Shown piece by piece: positions 8,171-17,272 of a DNA stretch of 62,009 nt. The notes under the pieces are model-generated. The model saw nothing but the letters and a program-made list of their open reading frames with translations. It was not told the origin of the DNA and searched no databases. Both the position numbers and the translations under genes were made by a program. Source of the stretch: Nitrosospira sp. (GTDB lineage Bacteria > Pseudomonadota > Gammaproteobacteria > Burkholderiales > Nitrosomonadaceae). Position 1 is the stretch's first letter, and every line of letters starts with the position of its first letter. The stretch is taken from contig JACDSH010000013.1 in the NCBI GenBank assembly GCA_013450215.1, forward strand, positions 1 to 62,009, read 5' to 3'.

Positions 8171-8554
8171 ATGGCTAAAACGAATACCGTCTTCGTTAGC
8201 TTCGCTCTGAAGGATATCAAGCACCGTGACCGACTACTCGAACAACTGAAGACACAGCAGAGCACCTTCTCATTTGTCGATATGCCGGTCAAGCAGTCTT
8301 GGGAGCCGGACTGGAAGAAGGACTGCAGGGCCGTGGTTGAGGGGTGTGACGGTGTGATCGCGCTGGTGACTCATCACCTACTCAGGGCCGATGGCCAACA
8401 GTGGGAACTGAGATGCGGCTACGATAGCAGGCTCCCTGTACTTCTATTGCAAGGAGACTCCGAGAAGTTGCCTGGAAAGCTCCCTGAAGTGGGTGAGCGT
8501 GAGGTCGAGGCCTGGGAGTGGGATACCATCTCCTCATTCTTAAAGAGACTCTGA
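8171..8554 (+). CDS. stand-alone TIR-like (MTH538/ThsB-type) protein
   Basis: This 127-residue cytoplasmic protein looks like the TIR-like family that includes MTH538 and Thoeris ThsB (PF08937): VFVSFALKD at 7-15, then FSFVDMPVK at 33-41, a GCDGVIALVTHH strand (58-69) and a WEL motif (78-80). Glu79 sits where TIR NADases carry their catalytic Glu. Such domains can make NAD-derived signals in antiphage defence. No ThsA or other effector lies nearby, so a defence role is inference only. GGAGGA lies about 10 bases before the ATG. It may be co-transcribed with the RidA-like gene. Confidence 0.7.
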   Translation: MAKTNTVFVSFALKDIKHRDRLLEQLKTQQSTFSFVDMPVKQSWEPDWKKDCRAVVEGCDGVIALVTHHLLRADGQQWELRCGYDSRLPVLLLQGDSEKLPGKLPEVGEREVEAWEWDTISSFLKRL

Positions 8555-8592
8555 CACCATCTCTTGATACCGCATTAAGCATTTAAAACTAA

Positions 8593-8620
8593 GCGGCCAT
8601 TCAAAACTCTGAATGGCCGC
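8593..8620. terminator. bidirectional terminator
   Basis: A perfect 11-bp stem GCGGCCATTCA/TGAATGGCCGC with a 6-base loop lies between the convergent TIR-like gene and the ABC permease. The flanks are T-rich on the plus side (TCTTT) and give AGTTTTA on the minus side, so it may serve both genes. Confidence 0.8.
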
Positions 8621-8653
8621 AGTCTTTACCACCCCTCGTTTTCCCGCCCCGTA

Positions 8654-9853
8654 CTACTCATTCCTGAGTGCCTCAACCGGATCCATCCGTGCTGCCCTCA
8701 TCGCGGGCACCACCCCAGCAGACAGACCCACCACTACCGACAGTGCTAGTGCCCCCATCACGTAATCCCACGGGATACTGACCGGCAGACCGCTGACCAG
8801 GGTCTTCAGAATCCATGCGATAGATGTCCCCACAACGAGACCGACCAACCCACCGAGTGTCGACAACACGGTCGACTCCATCAGGAAGAGGATCCTGATC
8901 CGGGCACGTGTTGCACCCAATGCAGTCAGAAGACCGATCTCTGAGACCCGTTCAGCAACCGCGATATGCATCAGTGTCACCATCCCAACCGCACCCACCA
9001 TCAGTGACACCCCTCCCAGTGCTGCGACTGCGAATGTCAGCACATCCAAGACCGTGGACAGGGTGTCGAGCATTTGCTGCTGAGGCCTCAGTGTAAAGTC
9101 TTCACGTCCATGACGAGCGATCAGGATCCGCTTAGCCTCCTGAACCACTGCATCCAGGGGTGCCCCGGGTAGATATGCGATCTGGATCTCCATGACCCCT
9201 GTTCGGTTAAAAAGCTCCAGCGCCCGTGCGGTCGGAATATAGACCGTATCATCCAGATCGAATCCCAGTACCTGACCCTTGGACGCCATCACACCGATCA
9301 CCCGGAACCGAGATGATCCGACCTGAATACTCGACCCTAATGGATTCTTGCTACCAAATAACTCTGTCCGCGTCTTTGAACCAAGTACCGCGAAGGCACG
9401 TGGATTGCTGAGGTCGTCCGCCGGTAGAAATTGACCGATTGAGACTTTCATATTGAATGCACGTGCAAAGTCAGGGCCCTCTCCCAATACACTGACACGA
9501 CGGCTGAGACCGCCAACACGGACCTCTGCATTCCCCATCAGTCCCGCATTAGTGTACTGGACATAGCGCGATGACTTGAGTGCGATCGCATCCTCAATCG
9601 TCAGCGGCCGTGAGCTACTGATCGCACCGACTGATGCGCCGTGGGTACTGATCTTACCGGGGTTGATGCTGATGATATTGGTTCCGAACTGGGTGAACTC
9701 GGACAGCACGAAACGCTGTATCCCCTCCCCGATCGAGGTCAAAAGAATCACTGCAGCGATCCCGATCGCGATTCCAGATGCGGATAATAAGGTACGGAGT
9801 CGGTGCGAGTTGAGTGAGCCCATTGCGAATCGGAGTGTGTCGAGGGTATTCAT
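8654..9853 (-). CDS. MacB-like FtsX-family ABC permease (second of two)
   Basis: This 399-residue inner-membrane permease has the MacB layout: one N-terminal membrane helix with the RTLLSASGIAIGIAAV motif, a periplasmic domain of about 220 residues, then three C-terminal helices with ERVSEIGLLTALGATR (the cytoplasmic coupling segment) and a closing MDPVEALRNE. It lacks the ATPase domain that MacB itself carries. It overlaps the upstream permease by 4 bases (ATGA) and is the last gene of a four-gene export operon. The two permeases may pair as a heterodimer. The substrate is unknown. Confidence 0.85.
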   Translation of the reverse strand: MNTLDTLRFAMGSLNSHRLRTLLSASGIAIGIAAVILLTSIGEGIQRFVLSEFTQFGTNIISINPGKISTHGASVGAISSSRPLTIEDAIALKSSRYVQYTNAGLMGNAEVRVGGLSRRVSVLGEGPDFARAFNMKVSIGQFLPADDLSNPRAFAVLGSKTRTELFGSKNPLGSSIQVGSSRFRVIGVMASKGQVLGFDLDDTVYIPTARALELFNRTGVMEIQIAYLPGAPLDAVVQEAKRILIARHGREDFTLRPQQQMLDTLSTVLDVLTFAVAALGGVSLMVGAVGMVTLMHIAVAERVSEIGLLTALGATRARIRILFLMESTVLSTLGGLVGLVVGTSIAWILKTLVSGLPVSIPWDYVMGALALSVVVGLSAGVVPAMRAARMDPVEALRNE

Positions 9854-11052
9854 CGGCCCGCGAGCGCCTTGACCGGATTCATCTTAGCTGCACGGGATGC
9901 CGGCAGGAGACTTGCCAGGATCCCTGTCAGGATGGCGATCGTAACCCCCGCAATACTCGCCCAGACAGGGGGCCATGCGGGGAGCTGTGGGTATACCAGC
10001 CTTATCATAAGACTTCCAAACTGTCCCAACACAAATCCCAGAACGGCACCCGCGAGAGATAGCCACAGAGATTCAGCAAAGAATAGTCTTCTGACATCGG
10101 ACGAAGGTGCACCGATCGCTTTCAGGAGTCCGATCTCAGAAGTCCTCTGACTGACCGCGACCAGCATCACATTCATGACTAGGATACCTGCAACCGCTAA
10201 GCTAATCGCTGCAATCCCTGCAACGCCCAGTGTCAGCGCTCTGAGTATCCGGTCGAATGTGGCCAGTACCGCGTCCTGCGTGATGACAGTGACATCCTCC
10301 TCACCATCATGACGTCTCTTCATCAGATCCAGAATCGACTCCTTAGCAGATACGATATCGCTACGACTCCTGGCCTCGATCAGGATGCGGAATAAAGAGG
10401 ATGTATTGAATAAGGATTGTGCATGCCCTATCGGGATGATGACCAACTCATCAGAGTTAAATCCCATCGACTCACCCTGCACGGCCAGAATGCCGGAGAC
10501 TAGGAAACGACGGTCGCCCAGCCTGACCCTCTGACCGATGACATTCCCCTGAGGGAAGAACTCCTGTGCAATCTTCGACCCTAAAACGATCTGAGCGCTG
10601 TACTCAGAACCGTGTGCGAGGAAGCTCCCCTGGCCGAGCTTCATATGTCTCACAGGCAGTAAATCTGCGGTACTACCGAGAACGGTCACCTCTCTCAGAC
10701 GGCCGGCCGCTGCGAGCTCAATCACGCCCACATTCAAGGGGGCATAACGCTTGACCTGCGGTAATTGCCCTAAGAAATGAGCATCCTCGAGGGTCAGGTC
10801 TCGCGGTGTCTGTGCCAGTAATGCACCCGGAAATCCGCCCGCGGTCTCGGCACGTCCGGGTAGGACGATGATGAGATTGGTCCCGATCGATGAGAACTTC
10901 CCGACCACGTACCCCCTTGCACCATCTCCGAGGGCAGTTAAAACCACAACCGCTGCAACACCTAGCGCCATTGCCAGCACAATCAGGATGGAACGCGTCC
11001 GGTAACTGACTACAGTCTTTAATGAGATCTCGAGTGTATCCCTCAGATTCAT
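9850..11052 (-). CDS. MacB-like FtsX-family ABC permease (first of two)
   Basis: This 400-residue permease has the same architecture as its neighbour: an N-terminal helix with RSILIVLAMALGVAAV, a large periplasmic domain, and three C-terminal helices with QRTSEIGLLKAIGAPS and a terminal MNPVKALAGR. The two permeases are recognisably related, which fits an old tandem duplication. It overlaps the ATPase gene upstream and the second permease downstream by 4 bases each, so translation is coupled. The gene set resembles DevBCA- or LolCDE-like exporters more than single-chain MacB. Confidence 0.85.
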   Translation of the reverse strand: MNLRDTLEISLKTVVSYRTRSILIVLAMALGVAAVVVLTALGDGARGYVVGKFSSIGTNLIIVLPGRAETAGGFPGALLAQTPRDLTLEDAHFLGQLPQVKRYAPLNVGVIELAAAGRLREVTVLGSTADLLPVRHMKLGQGSFLAHGSEYSAQIVLGSKIAQEFFPQGNVIGQRVRLGDRRFLVSGILAVQGESMGFNSDELVIIPIGHAQSLFNTSSLFRILIEARSRSDIVSAKESILDLMKRRHDGEEDVTVITQDAVLATFDRILRALTLGVAGIAAISLAVAGILVMNVMLVAVSQRTSEIGLLKAIGAPSSDVRRLFFAESLWLSLAGAVLGFVLGQFGSLMIRLVYPQLPAWPPVWASIAGVTIAILTGILASLLPASRAAKMNPVKALAGR

Positions 11053-11720
11053 TTTTCATCCGCCACGATCTCTCCGTCCCTCATCGCTATATGCCGGTGA
11101 GCCCTCGCACCAAGCTCTCGGTCGTGTGTGACCAGTATCAGCGTGGTCCCAGCATGGTGCAGACTCTCAAGCAAGTTCATCACCTCAGCACCGATCTTGT
11201 GGTCGAGATTACCGGTCGGCTCATCTGCTAAGAGTGCGGTCGGTCTTAAGATGGTCGCACGCGCAATCGCGACCCTCTGTCTCTGGCCCCCTGATAACTC
11301 TGCGGGTCTGTGCTGGGCACGATCGACCAGATCAAATCCTCGTAACGCCTCGTTCACACGAGATTGGCGCTCCGAGTGTGGGACCCCTGAGAGAATTAGA
11401 GGTAGACCGATATTCTCTTCAGCGGTGAGCCTTGGCACGAGGTGAAATGACTGGAATACAAAACCGATCTTGTCCCTCCTGACACGTGCCTGCTCAGTCT
11501 CTGAGAGATCGGTCACATCACTCCCATCGAGCTCGTACCGACCGCTATCAGGACGGTCGAGAAGACCGAGTACATTTAAGAGTGTGGTCTTGCCGGATCC
11601 GGAGGGCCCCATGATCGAAACATACTCCCCAGAATTAATTGAGAGGTCTACCCCATTCAGAGCGAAGACATCCTGATCCCCCATTTTAAATACACGCTTG
11701 ATCGCGGTCAGACGGATCAC
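11049..11720 (-). CDS. ABC transporter ATPase, MacB/LolD type
   Basis: This 223-residue nucleotide-binding protein shows a Walker A GPSGSGKTT (about 39-47), the Q-loop FVFQSFHLVPRLTAEEN, the signature [14 protein letters not shown], the Walker [13 protein letters not shown] and the switch His in LVTHD. These are the hallmarks of the LolD/MacB ATPase group, which drives mechanotransmission by FtsX-type permeases rather than classical alternating access. It overlaps the adaptor gene (11717) and the first permease (11052) by 4 bases each. Confidence 0.9.
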   Translation of the reverse strand: MIRLTAIKRVFKMGDQDVFALNGVDLSINSGEYVSIMGPSGSGKTTLLNVLGLLDRPDSGRYELDGSDVTDLSETEQARVRRDKIGFVFQSFHLVPRLTAEENIGLPLILSGVPHSERQSRVNEALRGFDLVDRAQHRPAELSGGQRQRVAIARATILRPTALLADEPTGNLDHKIGAEVMNLLESLHHAGTTLILVTHDRELGARAHRHIAMRDGEIVADEK

Positions 11721-12907
11721 GGCCGGATCTTCTGCTTGACCTTTACACCGACCACCAGTCCATCCTGATCGGATGATAGGAGGACCTTCTCTCCGACACT
11801 CAGCCCCCCAGTAATCTCGGTATAGGCCCAGTTCGCAAGTCCGGTCTGGACTGTCCTCTCCTGAACCCTCTTGTCGGCATCCATAATCAGGACCCTCCCA
11901 CCCTGACGGATGGACTGTGTCGGGATGCGGAGAATATCGTCCCTCCTATCAACCACAGACTCAACATCCGCGCTATACCCAACCAGCAGCGGGAGCTTCG
12001 GAGGCTCATCAAAATTGACCTCGATATCGACTGTCCGTGCCTGCTTTTCAATCTCGGTCACGTAGGGTGCAATCCTTCTAATACGACCTAAAAAGATCTG
12101 CCCTGGGATGGCATCGAGCGTGACCCGTGCAGTCTGTCCAACCCGTAACTTAGGAGCATCCACCTCATCCATCGGAGCGCTCACGTAGAGACATGTATCA
12201 TCGATTAAGTCGATTGCGGGTGGGGTCGGTATGCCGGGTGGTGAGGGTGTTGCATACTCACCCAGTTCACCCGTGATTCGTGCCACGATCCCTGCGAATG
12301 GGGCCAACAAGATCGTTCTCTCAATCCCTGCCTGCGTCACCTTAATCTGGGCCTGTGCTCTCTTGATGTCGGACTTAGTTGACTCACAGCTCGCCTCCCG
12401 AGAACGCGCCTCTGCCTCTACAGTTTCGCTCCTCTGTGCACTCACAAACCCTTGATCGGCCAATTGCAGGGTCCGTTCTGACTCACGTCTCGAATTCGCT
12501 GCAACGGTACATACTTCAGTCCGACGCTCCTCTGCCATGGTCAGCTGCCTCCTGACCAGATCCCTCTGAGCGGAGAGGTCGTCATTCCATAGCTCGAGAA
12601 GGTGCTGCCCCTCCTCCACACGATCACCCTCCTTGACCAAGAGTTTGACGATATGACCCCCCGCAGCGGGGGCTAACTTAGCCCTGCGGCAAGCCTTTAT
12701 GGTGCCTGCACGGGTATTCACCACGGTCGACTCGACCAGACCCATCTCGGCTGTAGCCAGATCAACCTCGATTGGATCTGGACGGCTGATGAACCAGGTT
12801 GCAATGCTGATCAGTGCGATCAGGATTGCCAGTATCCAGAGACGGGGTAATTTTTTTGTTCTTAACATATGATTGGTGAGGAGATTACATTGGTGACAAT
12901 GTAACAT
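11717..12907 (-). CDS. MacA/HlyD-like periplasmic adaptor
   Basis: This is a membrane-fusion protein with an N-terminal membrane anchor (about 20-40), a biotinyl-lipoyl-like half (IKLLVKEGDRVEEGQHLLEL, second half near FAGIVARITGELGEY), an alpha-helical hairpin between them, and beta-barrel/membrane-proximal domains. A second start (ATG at 12868, residue 14) fits the membrane anchor better; neither has a good ribosome site. It is the first gene of the four-gene exporter operon. No outer-membrane factor gene accompanies it, so it probably borrows a TolC-like partner. Confidence 0.82.
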   Translation of the reverse strand: MLHCHQCNLLTNHMLRTKKLPRLWILAILIALISIATWFISRPDPIEVDLATAEMGLVESTVVNTRAGTIKACRRAKLAPAAGGHIVKLLVKEGDRVEEGQHLLELWNDDLSAQRDLVRRQLTMAEERRTEVCTVAANSRRESERTLQLADQGFVSAQRSETVEAEARSREASCESTKSDIKRAQAQIKVTQAGIERTILLAPFAGIVARITGELGEYATPSPPGIPTPPAIDLIDDTCLYVSAPMDEVDAPKLRVGQTARVTLDAIPGQIFLGRIRRIAPYVTEIEKQARTVDIEVNFDEPPKLPLLVGYSADVESVVDRRDDILRIPTQSIRQGGRVLIMDADKRVQERTVQTGLANWAYTEITGGLSVGEKVLLSSDQDGLVVGVKVKQKIRP

Positions 12908-13140
12908 CCGACCCGTCTTAATAGAAGGATTTCACAACCGAGTCTGTCCATTGAGAGTCATCTAAAACTCGGTCAAACATATACCAGAATGATCTCATGA
13001 CTTGACAGTCTCAGACCCCGAGAACATGATTCGTTAGCTATTTTTAGGGATAAGGGGTCGTATCTCTCACCTCACCGTGGGCCCTCAAGACCGGATCAAG
13101 CAGGCCCCTCTTTAAACGAATTACCGTATAAACGGAACCG

Positions 13141-13431
13141 ATGCAAACTACAACAAACAAGAAGGGGTGGTTCAATCTACCGGTACTGATGACCCTCTTA
13201 ATGGTCGCACTGGCATACTGGTTGTGGAGGGCTCATAGCCAGGTCACGCTCGAGATCGGTCTTGCATGTAGCCAGTTAAGTCGTGAAGCCTGCTCGGCCG
13301 CGGAGTCTCGTTATCTGAATAGTCTGTTAGCAGGTTGGCTGGGTCAGATGTTTCCATGGATACTTCCCTTCGTACCTGCATTCATTTATGTCTTCTTCTT
13401 CCACTGGCTACGGAAAGACCGATCGACCTGA
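13141..13431 (+). CDS. small hypothetical membrane protein (96 aa)
   Basis: The protein has two strong hydrophobic segments (about 13-29 and 64-88) joined by a loop with two Cys (LACSQLSREACSAAESRY), and a basic C-terminus. It is probably an inner-membrane protein with the loop in the periplasm. I do not recognise the family. It stands alone between the divergently oriented exporter operon and the 3' end of dinB, with no clear ribosome site. Confidence 0.5.
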   Translation: MQTTTNKKGWFNLPVLMTLLMVALAYWLWRAHSQVTLEIGLACSQLSREACSAAESRYLNSLLAGWLGQMFPWILPFVPAFIYVFFFHWLRKDRST

Positions 13432-13504
13432 CCGTATGAAGGGTGGTGGGTTGATCGTGGATGGGCTCACTGTTTAACTGCTACTCCCATCCTGATTTGT
13501 GTCA

Positions 13505-14665
13505 TTACTCAAGGGTGAGATGGAGCTCCTGCTGTTGCATGATAGGCCCCACGACCGATTGACCGGTGGCAGACAGGGATCCTGCCCTGACACCGAGGAG
13601 ACGTATCCTCCTATTTAGATTCACCCGTCTCAAGCACTCCTCACCCGCACGTCTGATCATGGTTGCATCATCGGTCGGTTCAGTGATCGTGATATCCCGT
13701 GTCACGGTATGAAAGTCCTCAAAACGCAGCTTGATCCCGATGGTCCGGCCGAGGTATCCCCTCCCCTTTAAGTCTTGTGAGAGTCTGTCACACAGATCCG
13801 TAAAAATCTTAGACAGCGTCGGTCGGTCATGACGTGGATGAAGGTCACGCTCAAAGGTCGTCTCCCGGCTGATAGACCGAGGCTCCAAGTGAGTCACCAC
13901 AGGTCGATTATCGACTCCATGGGATGCCGATTGCAGCCACCTGGCATAGTTCAGACCGAAGGTCTCCTGAAGTGTTGCAGGGTCCGCTTTAGAGAGTTGC
14001 TCGATGGTATTGATTCCGATCGATGCCAATCTCTCGGTCGCTCTTGGGCCGATCCCGTTCACCTTCCTGACAGGGAGTGGCCATATCCGGGAGGGTATAT
14101 CATCGGCCCCCAGGATGGTTAACCCATCAGGCTTTTCGAGATCTGAGCAGATCTTCGATAGCAATTTATTAGGGCTCAGACCAATCGAGCAGGACAGTCC
14201 TGTCGCGTCACGGACCGATTGCTTGATACGGCATGCGAGTGAAAGGGTTTCTTCTGGGTGTTGTGTCAGATCGATATAAATCTCATCGATCCCGCTATCC
14301 TCGATCTCAGGCGCAATGACCGCAACAGCCTCCTTAAAGAGTCTCGAGTAATGACGGTAGGCATTAAAATCGGCCGGCAGTAAGACCGCATCAGGGGCGA
14401 GCTTTGCCGCCTTCATCATCCCCATCGCTGAGAAAACACCGAGCGCACGTGCCTCGTAGGTGGATGTGGTGACAACCCCCCGTCCGACATAGTCTCGTAA
14501 CCTCGCGAATTGTCGGACCCCATCCAAGTCCTGAACCGACTGCTGATCATCCCCTCCTCCAATCACGACCGGAAGCCCTTTTAGTTCGGGATATCGAAGC
14601 AGCTCGACAGATGCATAGAAGGCATCCATATCGAGGTGTGCGATCCGACGATCGGGTGGATTCAT
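13505..14665 (-). CDS. dinB: DNA polymerase IV (Y family)
   Basis: DinB is an error-prone translesion polymerase. The N-terminal HLDMDAFYASVE holds the first metal-binding Asp residues and the steric-gate region. SGIDEIYIDLT holds the second catalytic Asp-Glu. A helix-hairpin-helix VNGIGPRATERL and the little-finger domain follow. The ATG at 14665 fits family N-termini and gives 386 residues; a GTG at 14698 is the longest alternative. A product C-terminus ending in QQQELHLTLE resembles a beta-clamp-binding tail. It follows ybbP by about 60 bp on the same strand. Confidence 0.9.
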   Translation of the reverse strand: MNPPDRRIAHLDMDAFYASVELLRYPELKGLPVVIGGGDDQQSVQDLDGVRQFARLRDYVGRGVVTTSTYEARALGVFSAMGMMKAAKLAPDAVLLPADFNAYRHYSRLFKEAVAVIAPEIEDSGIDEIYIDLTQHPEETLSLACRIKQSVRDATGLSCSIGLSPNKLLSKICSDLEKPDGLTILGADDIPSRIWPLPVRKVNGIGPRATERLASIGINTIEQLSKADPATLQETFGLNYARWLQSASHGVDNRPVVTHLEPRSISRETTFERDLHPRHDRPTLSKIFTDLCDRLSQDLKGRGYLGRTIGIKLRFEDFHTVTRDITITEPTDDATMIRRAGEECLRRVNLNRRIRLLGVRAGSLSATGQSVVGPIMQQQELHLTLE

Positions 14666-14727
14666 TGGTGTGAGATATCGATATCCATCATTTCCCACTC
14701 AGAAACAGAGTCTACTCGAGATGATCC

Positions 14728-17235
14728 TCAAGCAATCTTTCGAAGAATGGTAAGGGGTGCTTGTGAGAGGACCGATCTTGTCCCCATGAGTCCCGCGATG
14801 GTCACCACAACCACCCCCGTCACGAGACCGGTGACCCATATCCAAGGGTTAAAGCTATAGCTTAAGTTCAGGGCATACTCACCGATGGCATACCCCAACG
14901 CGCTCGCACCCGCAGCTGCAAAGACACCCGCAAGTCCACCGATGATGGTGAACTCCGCCGCCCAGGAACGGACCAATTGACTCCTCTTAGAACCGAGTGT
15001 TCGAAAGATTGCTGCCTCATGGATCCGCTCATCCTGAGTCGATGCAATGGCCGCATACAGAACCGCAAACCCTGCCAAGAGCGTAAATAAGAAAACAAAC
15101 TCGACCGCACGACTAACCTGGTCCATCACCCTCTGGACCTGATCGATGATGGATGCCACATCGATCACTAAAAAGTTCGGGAAGGACTTAATCAGATGGT
15201 TCATGAAATCCGCTTTCTTGGTCGGAAGATGGAAGCTCGTGATGTAGCTTGATGGATACTCATCCAGCACACCGGGCGGCGTCACCACAAAAAAATTCAC
15301 TCGGAATGAATCCCAATCGACCCTCCTGATGCTGGTCACGCTGGCAGTGAACGGACTCCCTGCAACATCATAGGTGAGCGTATCTCCGACCTTAATTCCC
15401 ACCGTCTTAGCAATCCCCTCCTCAACCGAGAGGACAGGCTTTCCGGTGTCACTTCTCCCCCACCACTGACCCTTGACGATCAGGTTGTCGGGCGACATCT
15501 CTCTCGCCCAGGATAGATTGAACTCACGCTCGATCAGCCTCTTGGCCCGTGTATCCGTAAAATCACCGGGCACAATGTTCTTTCCATTGATCCCGGTCAA
15601 CCGTCCTCTCACCATCGGAAACACGGGCGGAGGGGAGATCGCATTCTCTTTGAAGAATACCTCCAGGGGTTGTAACTGATCCTTCTGAATATTCACTAGG
15701 AAACGGTTCGGTGCATCGGGCGGGAGACTGGTCTTCCAGTTCTGAAGTAAGTCATCCCGGATGAGTGTCAGTACGAGTAGAGCCATCAATCCCAATCCGA
15801 GTGCAACCGACTGGACCACGCTACCGGTTGCACGTCGTCGGATGCTCGCGAGTCCGTACCGCCAGGCACCCCCCCCCTGACCGCTTAGTCCGGAGAGTAC
15901 CCTAACCAACAGAAAACCAATCAGACCAAAGATGAAAATCGCAACAATAAACCCACCCATGACTGAGAGACCGAGACGGACATCCCCCGCCTTCCACACG
16001 AACAGAACTGTCAATGCGGCTAGTCCGATCGAGTAACCGGCAATTCCGTGGTTACTGGATAGCCCGATATCACGTCTGAGTACGCGTAATGCTGGGACAC
16101 TACGAAGATTGAGAAGTGGTGGCAGTGCAAAACCCAGAAGAAGAATCATCCCTGTCAATAACCCATGGACGGCAGGGAGCATGCTCGGCCATGGGAGTTC
16201 CTCATTCACCAGCACCGAGAGCCAGTAGACCAGGGCCTCCTGAGCGACTAATCCGAGTAAACATCCGACTGAACTTGCGATCAGTCCGAGCAGTGTGAAA
16301 TGGTATAGATAGAGCCTGAGAATTGTGGATTGGCTCGCCCCTAAGCATCTCATGACAGCACATCCATCCAGATGACGCTGGCTGAAGCGTCTCACCGCCA
16401 GTGCGATTGCAACAGCCGCGAGGACCACACTCGCAAGTGCTGCGAGGCTTAAGAACTTCTCGGCACGGTCTAGTGCTGCCTTGATCTCGGGCCGAGCATC
16501 ACGGATCCCCTCGACCCTCTCACCAATCACCAAACGTGACCGAGACCACTCCCGAAATGTCTCAACCACCCCCGCCTCCCCGGCGACCAGCAGTCGGTAG
16601 ACAATCCTGCTCCCCTGCTGGATCAGTCCGGTTGCGGGCAGGTCGTCTGCATTAATGAGGATGCGGGGTCCTAAATTGATGAACCCGATCGAGTGGTCAG
16701 GCTCTTGGGTAATCCGTGCGGTCACCTTCAAACGTGAATCCCCGAGCTCGATCTCGTCCCCACGTTTAAGTGAGAGACGGACCATTAACTTATCATCGAT
16801 CCAGACCGTACCCCGCTCTGGAATCGATTCGGTAACACGACCTTGCAGGCCTGCCACCCTCCCCCCAAACTCCTCTGTGATGCGTAGCTCCCCTCGGAGG
16901 GGGTAGCCCTGGGTCACTGCTTTAATCTCTGTCAGGAGGCTGCTATCGCCACTTGATGCCATGCTCGGGAACTTGAGTGAGGATGAGACCGATAGACCCA
17001 GTCTCTTGGCCTCATCCTGATAATGACTCGGCAGTATTCGGTCAGATGCGATGATCAGATCCGCACCGAGTAACTGGTTACCTTGACGAGCGAGTGCAAG
17101 CTGAACACGGTCAGAAAAGAATCCGACCGTGGTCATTCCACCGACAGCGATGATCAGTGCAAAGACCAGAACCCGTAACTCGCCCGCACGCCAGTCACGT
17201 TTAAGCATCCTGACAGAGAGTCTAAAAAGATTCAT
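14728..17235 (-). CDS. ybbP: YbbP-type large FtsX-family ABC permease
   Basis: This 835-residue permease contains two FtsX-like modules: an N-terminal helix, a periplasmic domain, helices near 265-400, a second central block of helices (about 405-490), a second periplasmic domain and a C-terminal helical bundle near 720-830 (HEAAIFRTLGSKRSQL coupling segment). This is the layout of E. coli YbbP, partner of the ATPase YbbA. Together with TesA they are thought to handle hydrophobic or esterified compounds. It lies 37 bp after ybbA and about 60 bp before dinB. Confidence 0.88.
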   Translation of the reverse strand: MNLFRLSVRMLKRDWRAGELRVLVFALIIAVGGMTTVGFFSDRVQLALARQGNQLLGADLIIASDRILPSHYQDEAKRLGLSVSSSLKFPSMASSGDSSLLTEIKAVTQGYPLRGELRITEEFGGRVAGLQGRVTESIPERGTVWIDDKLMVRLSLKRGDEIELGDSRLKVTARITQEPDHSIGFINLGPRILINADDLPATGLIQQGSRIVYRLLVAGEAGVVETFREWSRSRLVIGERVEGIRDARPEIKAALDRAEKFLSLAALASVVLAAVAIALAVRRFSQRHLDGCAVMRCLGASQSTILRLYLYHFTLLGLIASSVGCLLGLVAQEALVYWLSVLVNEELPWPSMLPAVHGLLTGMILLLGFALPPLLNLRSVPALRVLRRDIGLSSNHGIAGYSIGLAALTVLFVWKAGDVRLGLSVMGGFIVAIFIFGLIGFLLVRVLSGLSGQGGGAWRYGLASIRRRATGSVVQSVALGLGLMALLVLTLIRDDLLQNWKTSLPPDAPNRFLVNIQKDQLQPLEVFFKENAISPPPVFPMVRGRLTGINGKNIVPGDFTDTRAKRLIEREFNLSWAREMSPDNLIVKGQWWGRSDTGKPVLSVEEGIAKTVGIKVGDTLTYDVAGSPFTASVTSIRRVDWDSFRVNFFVVTPPGVLDEYPSSYITSFHLPTKKADFMNHLIKSFPNFLVIDVASIIDQVQRVMDQVSRAVEFVFLFTLLAGFAVLYAAIASTQDERIHEAAIFRTLGSKRSQLVRSWAAEFTIIGGLAGVFAAAGASALGYAIGEYALNLSYSFNPWIWVTGLVTGVVVVTIAGLMGTRSVLSQAPLTILRKIA

Positions 17236-17272
17236 AGAACTCCATCAATCTGCGAGGGGCCATATGACCCAC

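Noticed and set aside
8171-8554. Complete Thoeris defence system
   Set aside because: Only a TIR-like protein is present; no ThsA-type NAD-binding effector is found within 10 kb on either side.
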